Shown here piece by piece: positions 1 to 6,833 of a DNA stretch of 33,358 bases (its first letter is position 1; each line of letters starts with the position of its first letter). The position numbers and the translations under genes are program-made. The DNA comes from an uncultured Arenicella sp. (GTDB lineage Bacteria; Pseudomonadota; Gammaproteobacteria; Arenicellales; Arenicellaceae). The notes beneath the pieces were generated by a model, which worked only from the letters and a program-made list of their open reading frames with translations, was not told the origin of the DNA and did no database searches. Where the stretch lies: contig CAJQNY010000107.1 of assembly GCA_905479805.1 (NCBI GenBank), positions 1 through 33,358 on the forward strand, written 5' to 3'.

Positions 1-123
1 TGATGTGGATTATGTCATGAGGTGATCCCGGGGGGAGTCGCCTCGCTGTGTTTTAGGACTGAGGACAGACCTAAGATGCGAAAGGCCCTTATGCGACATC
101 CACGCATAGGGGCCTTTTTTTTG
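1..123 (+). ncRNA. Possible 3' end of a Csr/Rsm-like small RNA (partial)
   Basis: The first 80 bases have no convincing reading frame but fold into consecutive stem-loops ending in a strong terminator. Hairpin A pairs GAGGTGA (19-25) with TCGCCTC (38-44). Hairpin B pairs TTTTAGG (51-57) with CCTAAGA (70-76), then CTG (59-61) with CAG (66-68), leaving AGGA (62-65) as a tetraloop. GGA also occurs at 7-9 and 34-36, the latter possibly base-paired. Stem-loops presenting AGGA are the recognition element of CsrA/RsmA, and Csr/Rsm sRNAs are strings of such hairpins closed by a terminator. The 5' part lies outside the window. It could equally be the 3' UTR of an upstream gene. The folding is by eye; the assignment is inference. 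Confidence 0.3.
81..123 (+). terminator. Strong Rho-independent terminator
   Basis: A 15-bp stem (81-95 with 103-117, one T-G wobble) closes a 7-base loop and runs into a continuous T tract (115-122). It ends whatever transcript enters from the left edge and insulates the KAS III-like gene that follows. Confidence 0.8.
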
Positions 124-266
124 CTAGCAGTGTCCAATCCCATGAGTTCTTATACCGATATAGCTACTAACATTTCAACTGTTTATTTTTCGTAATCTTC
201 AATAATGTTGCTAATATGGGACACCCCCTAGTGTCGAGTTATCGGCAAGCGTGTCCGGAGACAACA

Positions 267-1292
267 ATGAACCATCAAGTAATCCCAAAAGTCAAAATAA
301 ATTCTGTAGGTACATTCTTGCCAAGAGAAATAGTAAGATCGGTCGATCTTATGACAGAGATCGATTCAGAGAATCGCTATGACATACCTAATAATTGGTT
401 AAGTGATGTTATGGGTATAGAGGAGCGAAGGGTGGCTCCGGCAGATGCTAAACCTTCAGATTTAGCGATTCCAGCAGCTCGAGAAGCTATCGAATTATGT
501 GAAGGGCTTGATCCCCAAGACATTGATTTAATTATATTTTGTGGGATTGAAAGGGACCAACCAGAGCCCGCAACTGCGCATACAATCCAGAATGCACTGG
601 GGTTAAATGCAGACCACGCATTTGATGTGGCAAACGCATGTTTTGGGTTTATTGATGCCATGCAGATTGCTTCTAATTTTATAAAATGCGGTGTCGTAAA
701 GTATGCATTAATAGTTACGGGAGAGGTTCCTTCAAAGGTGCTGCGTGCTGCTGTATCGTCACTAAAATCGGGTGTTGATATTAAAACAGCCCGAAATATC
801 ATTGGTGCATTATCGGTTGGAGATGCTGGCGGAGCTGCTATAATATCTGCAACTGATGTTTACGATTCTTCTGGTTTTGAATTATTTAATATTAATTGTC
901 ACAGTTCATATGTTGACAAATGTATGTATAAACAGTCTGAAGATGGGGGATTTGAAGGTCAAATGGTGATGGGCAAGATGGCCGGTGCGTTTATTCGCTA
1001 TAACCATAGATTGATCGATGAAACTCTTGGAAAGCTCGGCTGGGATAAGTTTGACTGGATGTTGACGCATCAGATTGGAAAGAAACCCTTCGAGAAGCTT
1101 TCTGGGCTGCAGGGTGTAAGGCCGAGCAGTATGATAAAAACGTTTGATAAGTTGGGAAATATCACTTCGGCGACATTTCCAGTTAATTTTAAAAAATTAT
1201 GTGAAGAGAATGCTGTTACTACCGGTGATCGAATTGGAGGTTGTTTCGGTGGTTCCGGGATCGCTATTGGACAGTTTGGTTATACTTTTTAG
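267..1292 (+). CDS. KAS III-like (FabH/thiolase-fold) condensing enzyme
   Basis: A 341-residue member of the 3-oxoacyl-ACP synthase III family, whose enzymes join an acyl thioester to a malonyl or second acyl thioester in the cytoplasm. The catalytic triad is visible: Cys125 in VANACFG, His268 in LTHQIG and Asn298 in KLGNITSA, in the order Cys-His-Asn. The C-terminal glycine-rich GGCFGGSG loop is present. I chose the ATG at 267 because GGAG (257-260) sits 6 bases upstream; an in-frame ATG at 216 has no ribosome binding site. It lacks fatty-acid synthesis neighbours and is instead followed, 123 bases on, by a membrane-bound regulator, so a specialised product (signal, alkyl ketone or pyrone-like) is more likely than housekeeping FabH. 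Substrate unknown. Family certain, role inferred. Confidence 0.85.
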   Translation: MNHQVIPKVKINSVGTFLPREIVRSVDLMTEIDSENRYDIPNNWLSDVMGIEERRVAPADAKPSDLAIPAAREAIELCEGLDPQDIDLIIFCGIERDQPEPATAHTIQNALGLNADHAFDVANACFGFIDAMQIASNFIKCGVVKYALIVTGEVPSKVLRAAVSSLKSGVDIKTARNIIGALSVGDAGGAAIISATDVYDSSGFELFNINCHSSYVDKCMYKQSEDGGFEGQMVMGKMAGAFIRYNHRLIDETLGKLGWDKFDWMLTHQIGKKPFEKLSGLQGVRPSSMIKTFDKLGNITSATFPVNFKKLCEENAVTTGDRIGGCFGGSGIAIGQFGYTF

Positions 1293-1415
1293 CTAGAGGA
1301 TGCTAATGATTGGTTTAACGATGTTATTAAGATTCACGATTGGTTACACAGCAAATACTATAACAGTGCTATAAATGGCTCAATTAGAGAGCCTAAAACA
1401 AACAGGAGTGAATTG

Positions 1416-2354
1416 ATGAGTATTTATATTATCCCGGCCTTATTCGCATTAATGATTAAGCTCGGAGTATTAACTCTATCTACAAAAGGAGTTTCCAAGT
1501 CGCCGTTATTTTTTACTATGGTATTATTTTTCGCCTGTCATAATGTCGCAGAAGTATTAGGCATACTTGAATTTTTCAATGGTGAGCGACTCACTCAGGT
1601 TTTGCGATGGTATTACCTAATGACCATCGGGGCTCTTGGAGTTATGGTTCTTTATGCGGCTGACATTAGTAACATTTCACGTAAATGGGGAGGTGCCAAC
1701 CTCAGAATTTTTAATGTATGCGTTATCACGTTAACCTCTGCTTTAGCAATATTAATAATGTTTACCAATGCCTTGGTTGCTGGTAGTGAGTCCTTGGGCT
1801 ATATCATGACTTCAGTGCGTGGGCCGGCTTACCTCCTATTTCCGCTGTTCGCAATCCTTTCTTTTTGTTTAGTGGTTTCGTTGTTGGTGTATGGTTACAA
1901 AAATGCTGAAAGCCACAGAGATGAAATTAGTAGTGCCTATACTTTATTAGCTTTAGCACCGGTTGTCATAGCGAGCTTTGTTTTGATGGGGTTAATGGTA
2001 TTTGGTGTCAGGATTAATGCGACCGCGGTTTTGCCGATAACGACAGCGTTGTTCTTAGTTATCATGCTTAAAACGGAGCGTCAACACAGGATAATTGATA
2101 TCCGTCGACACATTCCTTATTCATTGGAGCGTAAAACATCGGCGCAGATTATGGAGATCTTCTCTAAATACGCCAGTGATGAGGTTAATTATCGTGATGG
2201 ATTGGCCGAAATTGAAAAACTCTTGGTTTTACACAAGCATGATAAACATCGTGGAAATGTAAGTAGTACAGCAAGTTCAATGGAAATCCCTAGGTCGTCC
2301 TTGTATTCGATCTTTAGGCGTCTGGATATCGAGTTGAAAGAGTCAAAACAATAA
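1416..2354 (+). CDS. Seven-TM membrane protein with C-terminal Fis-type HTH (candidate one-component membrane regulator)
   Basis: About 312 residues. Seven hydrophobic segments are seen near residues 3-21, 31-50, 63-83, 97-120, 138-161, 174-198 and 201-219, followed by a charged cytoplasmic tail. In the tail, roughly residues 262-308 read as a Fis/HTH_8 unit: an EIEKLLVL helix, then GNVSSTASSMEIPRSSLYSI and FRRLDIEL, closely matching the pattern seen at the C-terminus of NtrC-class activators, but with no AAA+ domain. The start is the ATG at 1416, with AGGAG at 1404-1408; a TTG at 1413 is possible. The N-terminal part resembles the 7TM sensor modules found on histidine kinases, but no kinase follows. 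It is likely to sense a membrane or lipophilic ligand and bind DNA directly. The adjacent KAS III gene may make that ligand (inference). Confidence 0.65.
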   Translation: MSIYIIPALFALMIKLGVLTLSTKGVSKSPLFFTMVLFFACHNVAEVLGILEFFNGERLTQVLRWYYLMTIGALGVMVLYAADISNISRKWGGANLRIFNVCVITLTSALAILIMFTNALVAGSESLGYIMTSVRGPAYLLFPLFAILSFCLVVSLLVYGYKNAESHRDEISSAYTLLALAPVVIASFVLMGLMVFGVRINATAVLPITTALFLVIMLKTERQHRIIDIRRHIPYSLERKTSAQIMEIFSKYASDEVNYRDGLAEIEKLLVLHKHDKHRGNVSSTASSMEIPRSSLYSIFRRLDIELKESKQ

Positions 2355-2900
2355 GTATTGATTATGATCTCTTGTTTTGATTGAGCCGTCTTTGTTATGT
2401 GAAGGCGCGTTTGCGTGAGGAAAAAGTAGACTTAAATGCACTTTCAGGGTTGAGGAGTGCGTATTCTTGCTTCCAGGTGCTCTAGCCTCTGTAGTTTGAA
2501 AGCTTGGATATGTCTGATTCTTAAATCGTCATGTCTCCACGCCGTGTTTCATGATGCATGTTTATTGGGTTATGTCGATCATTATAGTCTTCGATTTAGT
2601 GATCATGATTTTTGCATTAATGGCTCGATACTATATGACTATTAAAATGCATCTTTATGTCATTGATGATTTATGGATTCGCGTTAAGCTATTTCTGTCT
2701 AATAGGCTGTGAGAACAGTGATGTTTATAGGTCTCATTACCACATTCACGTTCAATAGTGTGATTGGTAGAAGAGCGCTTTGGTTATTTCTTTAGTCGAT
2801 TAGATAAAATAAAAAATTCGTCCCGAACACCTTGAAACATAGCTCTAGTGTCTCGGAAGGACTTGACCACTAACGATTCATAGATACTGGTACATATAAG
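2355..2900. other. 546-bp intergenic region
   Basis: Between the membrane regulator and the acyl-CoA dehydrogenase. I see no strong terminator. The only coding candidate is the small membrane ORF at 2551-2712, listed separately; other short frames here have no ribosome binding site and unlikely composition. The last 130 bases are AT-rich and probably hold the promoter of the dehydrogenase gene, but no convincing -35/-10 pair can be singled out. Confidence 0.5.
2551..2712 (+). CDS. Possible small single-TM membrane protein
   Basis: A 53-codon frame beginning ATG ATG encodes a protein-like pattern: a hydrophobic segment at about residues 4-25 (with MSIIIVFDLVIMIFALM) followed by a basic, amphipathic tail ending in VKLFLSNRL. 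That is the usual design of bacterial small membrane proteins. Against it, no Shine-Dalgarno sequence precedes the ATGs and the frame could be open by chance in AT-rich DNA. No function can be assigned. Confidence 0.2.
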   Translation: MMHVYWVMSIIIVFDLVIMIFALMARYYMTIKMHLYVIDDLWIRVKLFLSNRL

Positions 2901-4049
2901 ATGCTATTCACTGAAGAACACCACGCCTTAGCTGAGACAACAGCAAAGGTCATCGCGAATGAAATAAACCCGTATTGTGATCAATGGGAAGAAGAGGGGA
3001 TATTTCCTGCTCATGAAGTGTTTAAGAAGCTTGGGGATCTAGGCCTATTGGGTATTGCTAAGCCAGAGACGTATGGCGGTCTTGGCTTAGACTATAGCTA
3101 TCAGATAGCGTTTGCAGAAGAGCTAGGAATGATACGCAGTGGAGGAGTCTCCATGGGAATTGGTGTGCAAACAGATATGTCGACTCCTGCATTGGCAAAG
3201 CATGGAAGTGATGCTTTGAGGGCTGAGTTTTTAGCTCCAGCAATTAGTGGCGATGCCGTTATGTCGATAGCAGTAAGTGAGCCAAGTGCCGGTTCCGATG
3301 TGGCGAGTATAAAGACCTCAGCGCGCAAGGATGGAGACGATTACATCATTAATGGCACCAAGATGTGGATCACAAATTCAACCCAGGCTGACGCTCTATG
3401 TGTCCTTGTTAATACCGGTGAGGGGCCAGTCCATAAGAATAAGTCCCTGGTAATCGTTCCGACTAATACGCCTGGCGTTTCATTTTCAAAACGACTGAAT
3501 AAGCTTGGGATGCGATCATCAGATACCGCGCAGGTGTTCTTCGATGATGTGCGAGTACCTCAGTCAAATAGAATAGGCGAGGAAGGTTTTGGGTTTATGT
3601 ACCAAATGGAACAGTTTCAAGAGGAAAGGCTCTTTGCGGCGGCAGCGGGTATTAAGGGCATGGAAATGAGTATCAAAGACACCATTGAATATACCCGTGA
3701 ACGTCAAGCTTTCGGTAAATCTATTCTGGATAATCAGGTTGTTCATTTCAGATTAGCTGAGCTTCAGACAGAAATCGAGGCTTTGCGAGCATTGACTTAC
3801 AATGCGACTGAGGAGTATTTGGCTGGTGTAGATGTCACAACTAAAGCATCCATGGCGAAGCTCAAGGCGGGACGTTTAGCACGAGAAGTTAACGATTCTT
3901 GCATTCAGTATTTTGGCGGCCAAGGCTACATGTGGGATAACCCCGTGGCTCGTTCTTATCGAGATTCACGCCTAACGTCAATTGGCGGTGGTGCTGACGA
4001 AATAATGTTAGAAATCATTTGCAAAAAAATGCGTATATCACCCAGTTAG
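2901..4049 (+). CDS. Acyl-CoA dehydrogenase (IVD/LCAD or citronellyl-CoA dehydrogenase-like)
   Basis: A full-length 382-residue flavin-dependent acyl-CoA dehydrogenase, which makes 2,3-enoyl-CoA and passes electrons to ETF. Family signatures are AVSEPSAGSD (residues 124-133), MWITNS (155-160), RQAFGK (268-273) and YFGGQGY (337-343). At the place where medium- and short-chain enzymes carry the catalytic Glu (YEGT-E), this protein has IGGGADE, so the base is absent there. Glu242 in QEERL is at the position used by isovaleryl-CoA and long-chain dehydrogenases, so a branched, terpenoid (AtuD-like) or long-chain substrate is likely. The ribosome binding site is weak. The MFS gene begins 184 bases later on the same strand. 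The subclass is inferred from the residue swap. Confidence 0.9.
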   Translation: MLFTEEHHALAETTAKVIANEINPYCDQWEEEGIFPAHEVFKKLGDLGLLGIAKPETYGGLGLDYSYQIAFAEELGMIRSGGVSMGIGVQTDMSTPALAKHGSDALRAEFLAPAISGDAVMSIAVSEPSAGSDVASIKTSARKDGDDYIINGTKMWITNSTQADALCVLVNTGEGPVHKNKSLVIVPTNTPGVSFSKRLNKLGMRSSDTAQVFFDDVRVPQSNRIGEEGFGFMYQMEQFQEERLFAAAAGIKGMEMSIKDTIEYTRERQAFGKSILDNQVVHFRLAELQTEIEALRALTYNATEEYLAGVDVTTKASMAKLKAGRLAREVNDSCIQYFGGQGYMWDNPVARSYRDSRLTSIGGGADEIMLEIICKKMRISPS

Positions 4050-4233
4050 GATAGGCATGAGGGGTTGCGAAATGCGCCTTAAAGGAGTAATTCCCTCTAA
4101 ATCAGTTGTCACTTAGTACGTTGCGTGCGGTGTCTGTCACACTAGAGACAGAACCGCTCCCATGTTTGCGTGATTATGTTTGTGAATAGTGATGCTAATG
4201 CGCGCACTTGAAAGCAAATATGGGGAGCCAAAT

Positions 4234-5523
4234 ATGATCGATGAACGTCCAGCCAAGGGTGCTAATTGGATACTGATTCTGTTGGTGGTGATTAATATCA
4301 TCAACATGGTGGATCGAAATTTAATCTCTAGTTTTGGGCCTGAGATCACGGCAGAGCTAAACCTTTCTGATACTCAGTTTGGTTATCTTACCGGATTATT
4401 GTTCGTTTTTTTCTACGCCATCATGGGGTTGTTTGTGGGGCGTCTTGCCGACATAGTGCATCGTCCTCGTTTAATCGCCGCGGGACTCCTAGTCTGGAGT
4501 GTTTTAACCGTGGTCTCTGGTGCAGCTAGAAGTTTTTTGCAAATCGCCATCGCGCGATTATTCATCGGCGTGGGTGAGTCCTGCTTATCACCTTCGGCAA
4601 TGTCGATGTTGTCTGACTTATATCCGCAGAATCGTCGTGGCATGGCAACGGGAATGTATTATTTAGGATTGCCTTTAGGTGCTGGGGCGAGCTTTATCGT
4701 CGCTGGAATTTTCGGTCCGCAAATAGGCTGGCGCAACTGCTTCTATATTATTGGTGCTTTTGGAGTGTTGCTTACCCCGTTACTCTTTTTCATGAAGGAT
4801 CCCATTCGCGGCCAATTTGATACTCAAGCTAAAGCGGAGCCTGCGTCAACAGGCGTTGTTGATTCGGTCAAAAAAGTGTGGACTCTGGTTCGAGCTACGC
4901 CAGCATTGGCCTGGGCGATGATTGGCGCTGTATTTATGCATCTACCTATTGGCGCGGCACAGTTTGTACAGCTTTGGTTGGTGCGTGAAAGAGGCTTTGA
5001 ATCAGCTGAGATTGCGACAATTTACGGTGGTCTATTTATTGTATTTGGAACGCTGGGTGCTTTTATTGGTGGCATGCTCAGTGACTGGTACCTCAAGCGG
5101 TTTCGTGGAGGGCGCTTACGCTTCTTGGCCGTATTCATGTTAATGGTTACCCCTTTGATGGTCGGCTACCGCTTTTCAGAGCCGGGTTCGATGATTTTCT
5201 ATATAGGTATGTGTGCAGGCTTTGTGAGCTTCATTGCATTCTATGGTCCGGTTTTTTCAACGGTACAAGATTTATCGCCGGCTAACCTTAGAGGCTCGGT
5301 AACAGCGTTCTTATTGTTGGTCTGTAACCTGGTGGGTTTGGGTCTAGGGGCGGTAATCACTGGTGTATTGAGCGACTACTTTTCTAGTATCGGTGTTGAG
5401 GATCCTTTAACGATGTCTTTACTTAGCGTAGACCTGGTGGGGGTTATGACATTGATTTCCTTCTTTGTTGGTTCTTTTTATTGGCAAAAGATGCAGGACC
5501 AAAACTTGGCCACGTCAGTCTGA
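4234..5523 (+). CDS. MFS transporter, Spinster-like
   Basis: A 429-residue, 12-TM major facilitator superfamily permease in the inner membrane. After a short cytoplasmic N-terminus, TM1 carries NMVDRN, typical of Spinster-type members (MDR/NYxDR region). The loop between TM2 and TM3 has the MFS motif A variant GRLADIVHRPRL, and TM4 has ARLFIGVGESCLSPSA. I placed the start at ATG 4234 because GGGGAG lies 6-7 bases upstream; GTG 4189, ATG 4192 and ATG 4198 lack a site. Substrate cannot be read from sequence. Lying between an acyl-CoA dehydrogenase and a Crp-like regulator, TonB receptor and acyl-CoA ligase, it may move an organic acid or lipid-like compound used by this block (inference). Confidence 0.88.
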   Translation: MIDERPAKGANWILILLVVINIINMVDRNLISSFGPEITAELNLSDTQFGYLTGLLFVFFYAIMGLFVGRLADIVHRPRLIAAGLLVWSVLTVVSGAARSFLQIAIARLFIGVGESCLSPSAMSMLSDLYPQNRRGMATGMYYLGLPLGAGASFIVAGIFGPQIGWRNCFYIIGAFGVLLTPLLFFMKDPIRGQFDTQAKAEPASTGVVDSVKKVWTLVRATPALAWAMIGAVFMHLPIGAAQFVQLWLVRERGFESAEIATIYGGLFIVFGTLGAFIGGMLSDWYLKRFRGGRLRFLAVFMLMVTPLMVGYRFSEPGSMIFYIGMCAGFVSFIAFYGPVFSTVQDLSPANLRGSVTAFLLLVCNLVGLGLGAVITGVLSDYFSSIGVEDPLTMSLLSVDLVGVMTLISFFVGSFYWQKMQDQNLATSV

Positions 5524-5660
5524 AATTCTAATGAGATGGTCGCGCGCAACCGTTATTGAGATTGTTTGTGCATTTGTTTGAATAGATGTTTGATTGAGGC
5601 GATTGTAAGGTGGATGCCTAAGCCTGCCAGTAAATCCTCGTAATCGAGAAGCCTAGTTGG

Positions 5661-5684
5661 ATTGCGAATATTGCTTCGCTCAAT
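5661..5684. promoter_or_regulatory. Imperfect inverted repeat upstream of the Crp-like gene
   Basis: GCGAA (5664-5668) pairs with TTCGC (5675-5679), flanked by ATT (5661-5663) and AAT (5682-5684), about 70 bases before the regulator's preferred start. It could be an operator for autoregulation or a 5'-UTR hairpin. It does not match the canonical Crp (TGTGA-N6-TCACA) or Fnr (TTGAT-N4-ATCAA) half-sites. Confidence 0.25.
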
Positions 5685-5753
5685 ACGATGAATCTTGCAT
5701 TGAAAAACCCTTCTAGCTATTGTGTCTGTCAATTTCAAAGCGAAGACAGGTTT

Positions 5754-6464
5754 ATGAAGTACAGTAGAGAGAAAATCGCTGAAACAGTAGCACAATCAGA
5801 TTGGTTTCAGGACTTACCGCCTGAGGCTCTCGAACAGCTTTGCGCAAAAGCCTTTGTTAAAACATTCAATGCAGACCAATTTTTATATTTGATCGGTGAA
5901 ACGTGTCAAAGTGTCTATTGCATCATGTCTGGTCGGGTGCGTTTATCAATTACCAGTAGCATTGGACAAGAGTTTGTATTGACGGACCTGCATGAAGGCG
6001 CTTGGCTGGGAGAAACTTCATTAATAGACGGTGAAACCCGAGTGTCAGAAGCGTGGGCGTTAGATAGCTGTGAAATACTGACAATTCCTGCGAACACCGT
6101 AAAGCAAGTCGGTGAGAATTACCCCGGGATGTACAAGAATTTGTTTTTTGAACATATGAGGCGTACCCAGCGTCTTTATGAACTCATGGCGGGTATGTTG
6201 TTCTACCCCCTTAAATCACGGCTCGCAGGGCGGTTACTCAATCTTGCTAAAAAGCACGGTGAAGTGAGTGCTGATGGTGTGGAGTTAGATATTCATATGA
6301 GTCAATTGGATTTTGCGCGGATGAGTATGGGGTCGCGTCAGCGGGTCAATAAAATATTCCGAGATTGGGTCAGGGAAGGGATTTTGTTAAAACAAGGTGA
6401 TAAGTATGTGATCAAGGATGTGATCGCGCTAAGAAAGGAAACGGAATTGGAAGATCCTGCCTGA
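5754..6464 (+). CDS. Crp/Fnr-family transcriptional regulator
   Basis: A 236-residue two-domain regulator. Residues 20-115 form the cyclic-nucleotide-binding-type beta barrel, with GETSLIDGETRVSEA (86-100) in place of the phosphate-binding cassette (Gly86, Glu87 and Arg96 kept). A long dimer helix spans about 118-150, and a Crp-type winged HTH covers about 165-225, with SQLDFARMSMGSRQRVNKI as helix-turn-helix. Cysteines at 30, 51, 56 and 106 are not arranged as an Fnr iron-sulfur cluster. ATG 5754 gives the compact family length; it has only a close AGG upstream. An in-frame ATG at 5688 would add 22 residues and has no ribosome binding site. It sits between the MFS and TonB receptor genes and is a natural candidate to control them. 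Confidence 0.88.
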   Translation: MKYSREKIAETVAQSDWFQDLPPEALEQLCAKAFVKTFNADQFLYLIGETCQSVYCIMSGRVRLSITSSIGQEFVLTDLHEGAWLGETSLIDGETRVSEAWALDSCEILTIPANTVKQVGENYPGMYKNLFFEHMRRTQRLYELMAGMLFYPLKSRLAGRLLNLAKKHGEVSADGVELDIHMSQLDFARMSMGSRQRVNKIFRDWVREGILLKQGDKYVIKDVIALRKETELEDPA

Positions 6465-6499
6465 CAGGGTATTTGAAGGCCCTGACAGGCGCCTGTTTT
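6459..6499 (+). terminator. Probable terminator after the Crp-like gene
   Basis: GCCTG-A-CAGGG (6459-6469) pairs with CCCTG-A-CAGGC (6480-6490) apart from a central A-A mismatch; a short TTTT (6495-6498) follows. The regulator's stop codon lies inside the left arm. A zero-loop palindrome CAGGCGCCTG (6486-6495) overlaps it. Confidence 0.45.
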
Positions 6500-6833
6500 G
6501 TATTAAGTGGGGGCTGGGGAGCAGGCCATTGGAGTCGCTGAGATAGTAAAAGAAAGGTAAGCGGCCTAATCGGGGGCTACTATTTATATGATAAATACTC
6601 GGAAATTGTCTGAGAAAGGGGAAAGTACAGCTGAAATGCGGTATAAGTACCCTGTTATATTAAGAAAAATAATTCGAGCTGTTCGTTAAAACAGCCGCAA
6701 CCGTTGTCTTTATTCGTTAAAATCAGGCCGTATTTGACCTGTTTTATCTATTTTGCATGTAAGACAATACGATTAATAATTTTACAATTACAACCTCAAA
6801 AGAATCCTTTATTAAATAGGGGAGGAGTACTAA
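6465..6833. promoter_or_regulatory. Regulatory region of the TonB-dependent receptor gene
   Basis: This 369-bp region holds no believable gene. It has the terminator described at its left end, two copies of TTCGTTAAAA at 6682-6691 and 6713-6722 (31 bp apart, about three helical turns, each followed by CAG within a few bases), and a weak promoter-like pair, TTGACC (6734-6739) with TGTAAG (6758-6763). A strong ribosome binding site GGAGGAG (6821-6827) precedes the receptor ATG. The repeats lie just upstream of the candidate -35 and could be activator sites. Confidence 0.4.

Noticed and set aside
2457-2645. A 62-codon plus-strand frame in the gap after the membrane regulator
   Set aside because: Cys/Ser/Leu-rich composition, no ribosome binding site, and it competes with the more protein-like 53-codon frame.
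5553-5795. An 80-codon minus-strand frame whose second half reads like protein
   Set aside because: It overlaps the Crp-like gene's upstream region and start, has no ribosome binding site, and matches no family I recognise; the plus-strand gene is far stronger.
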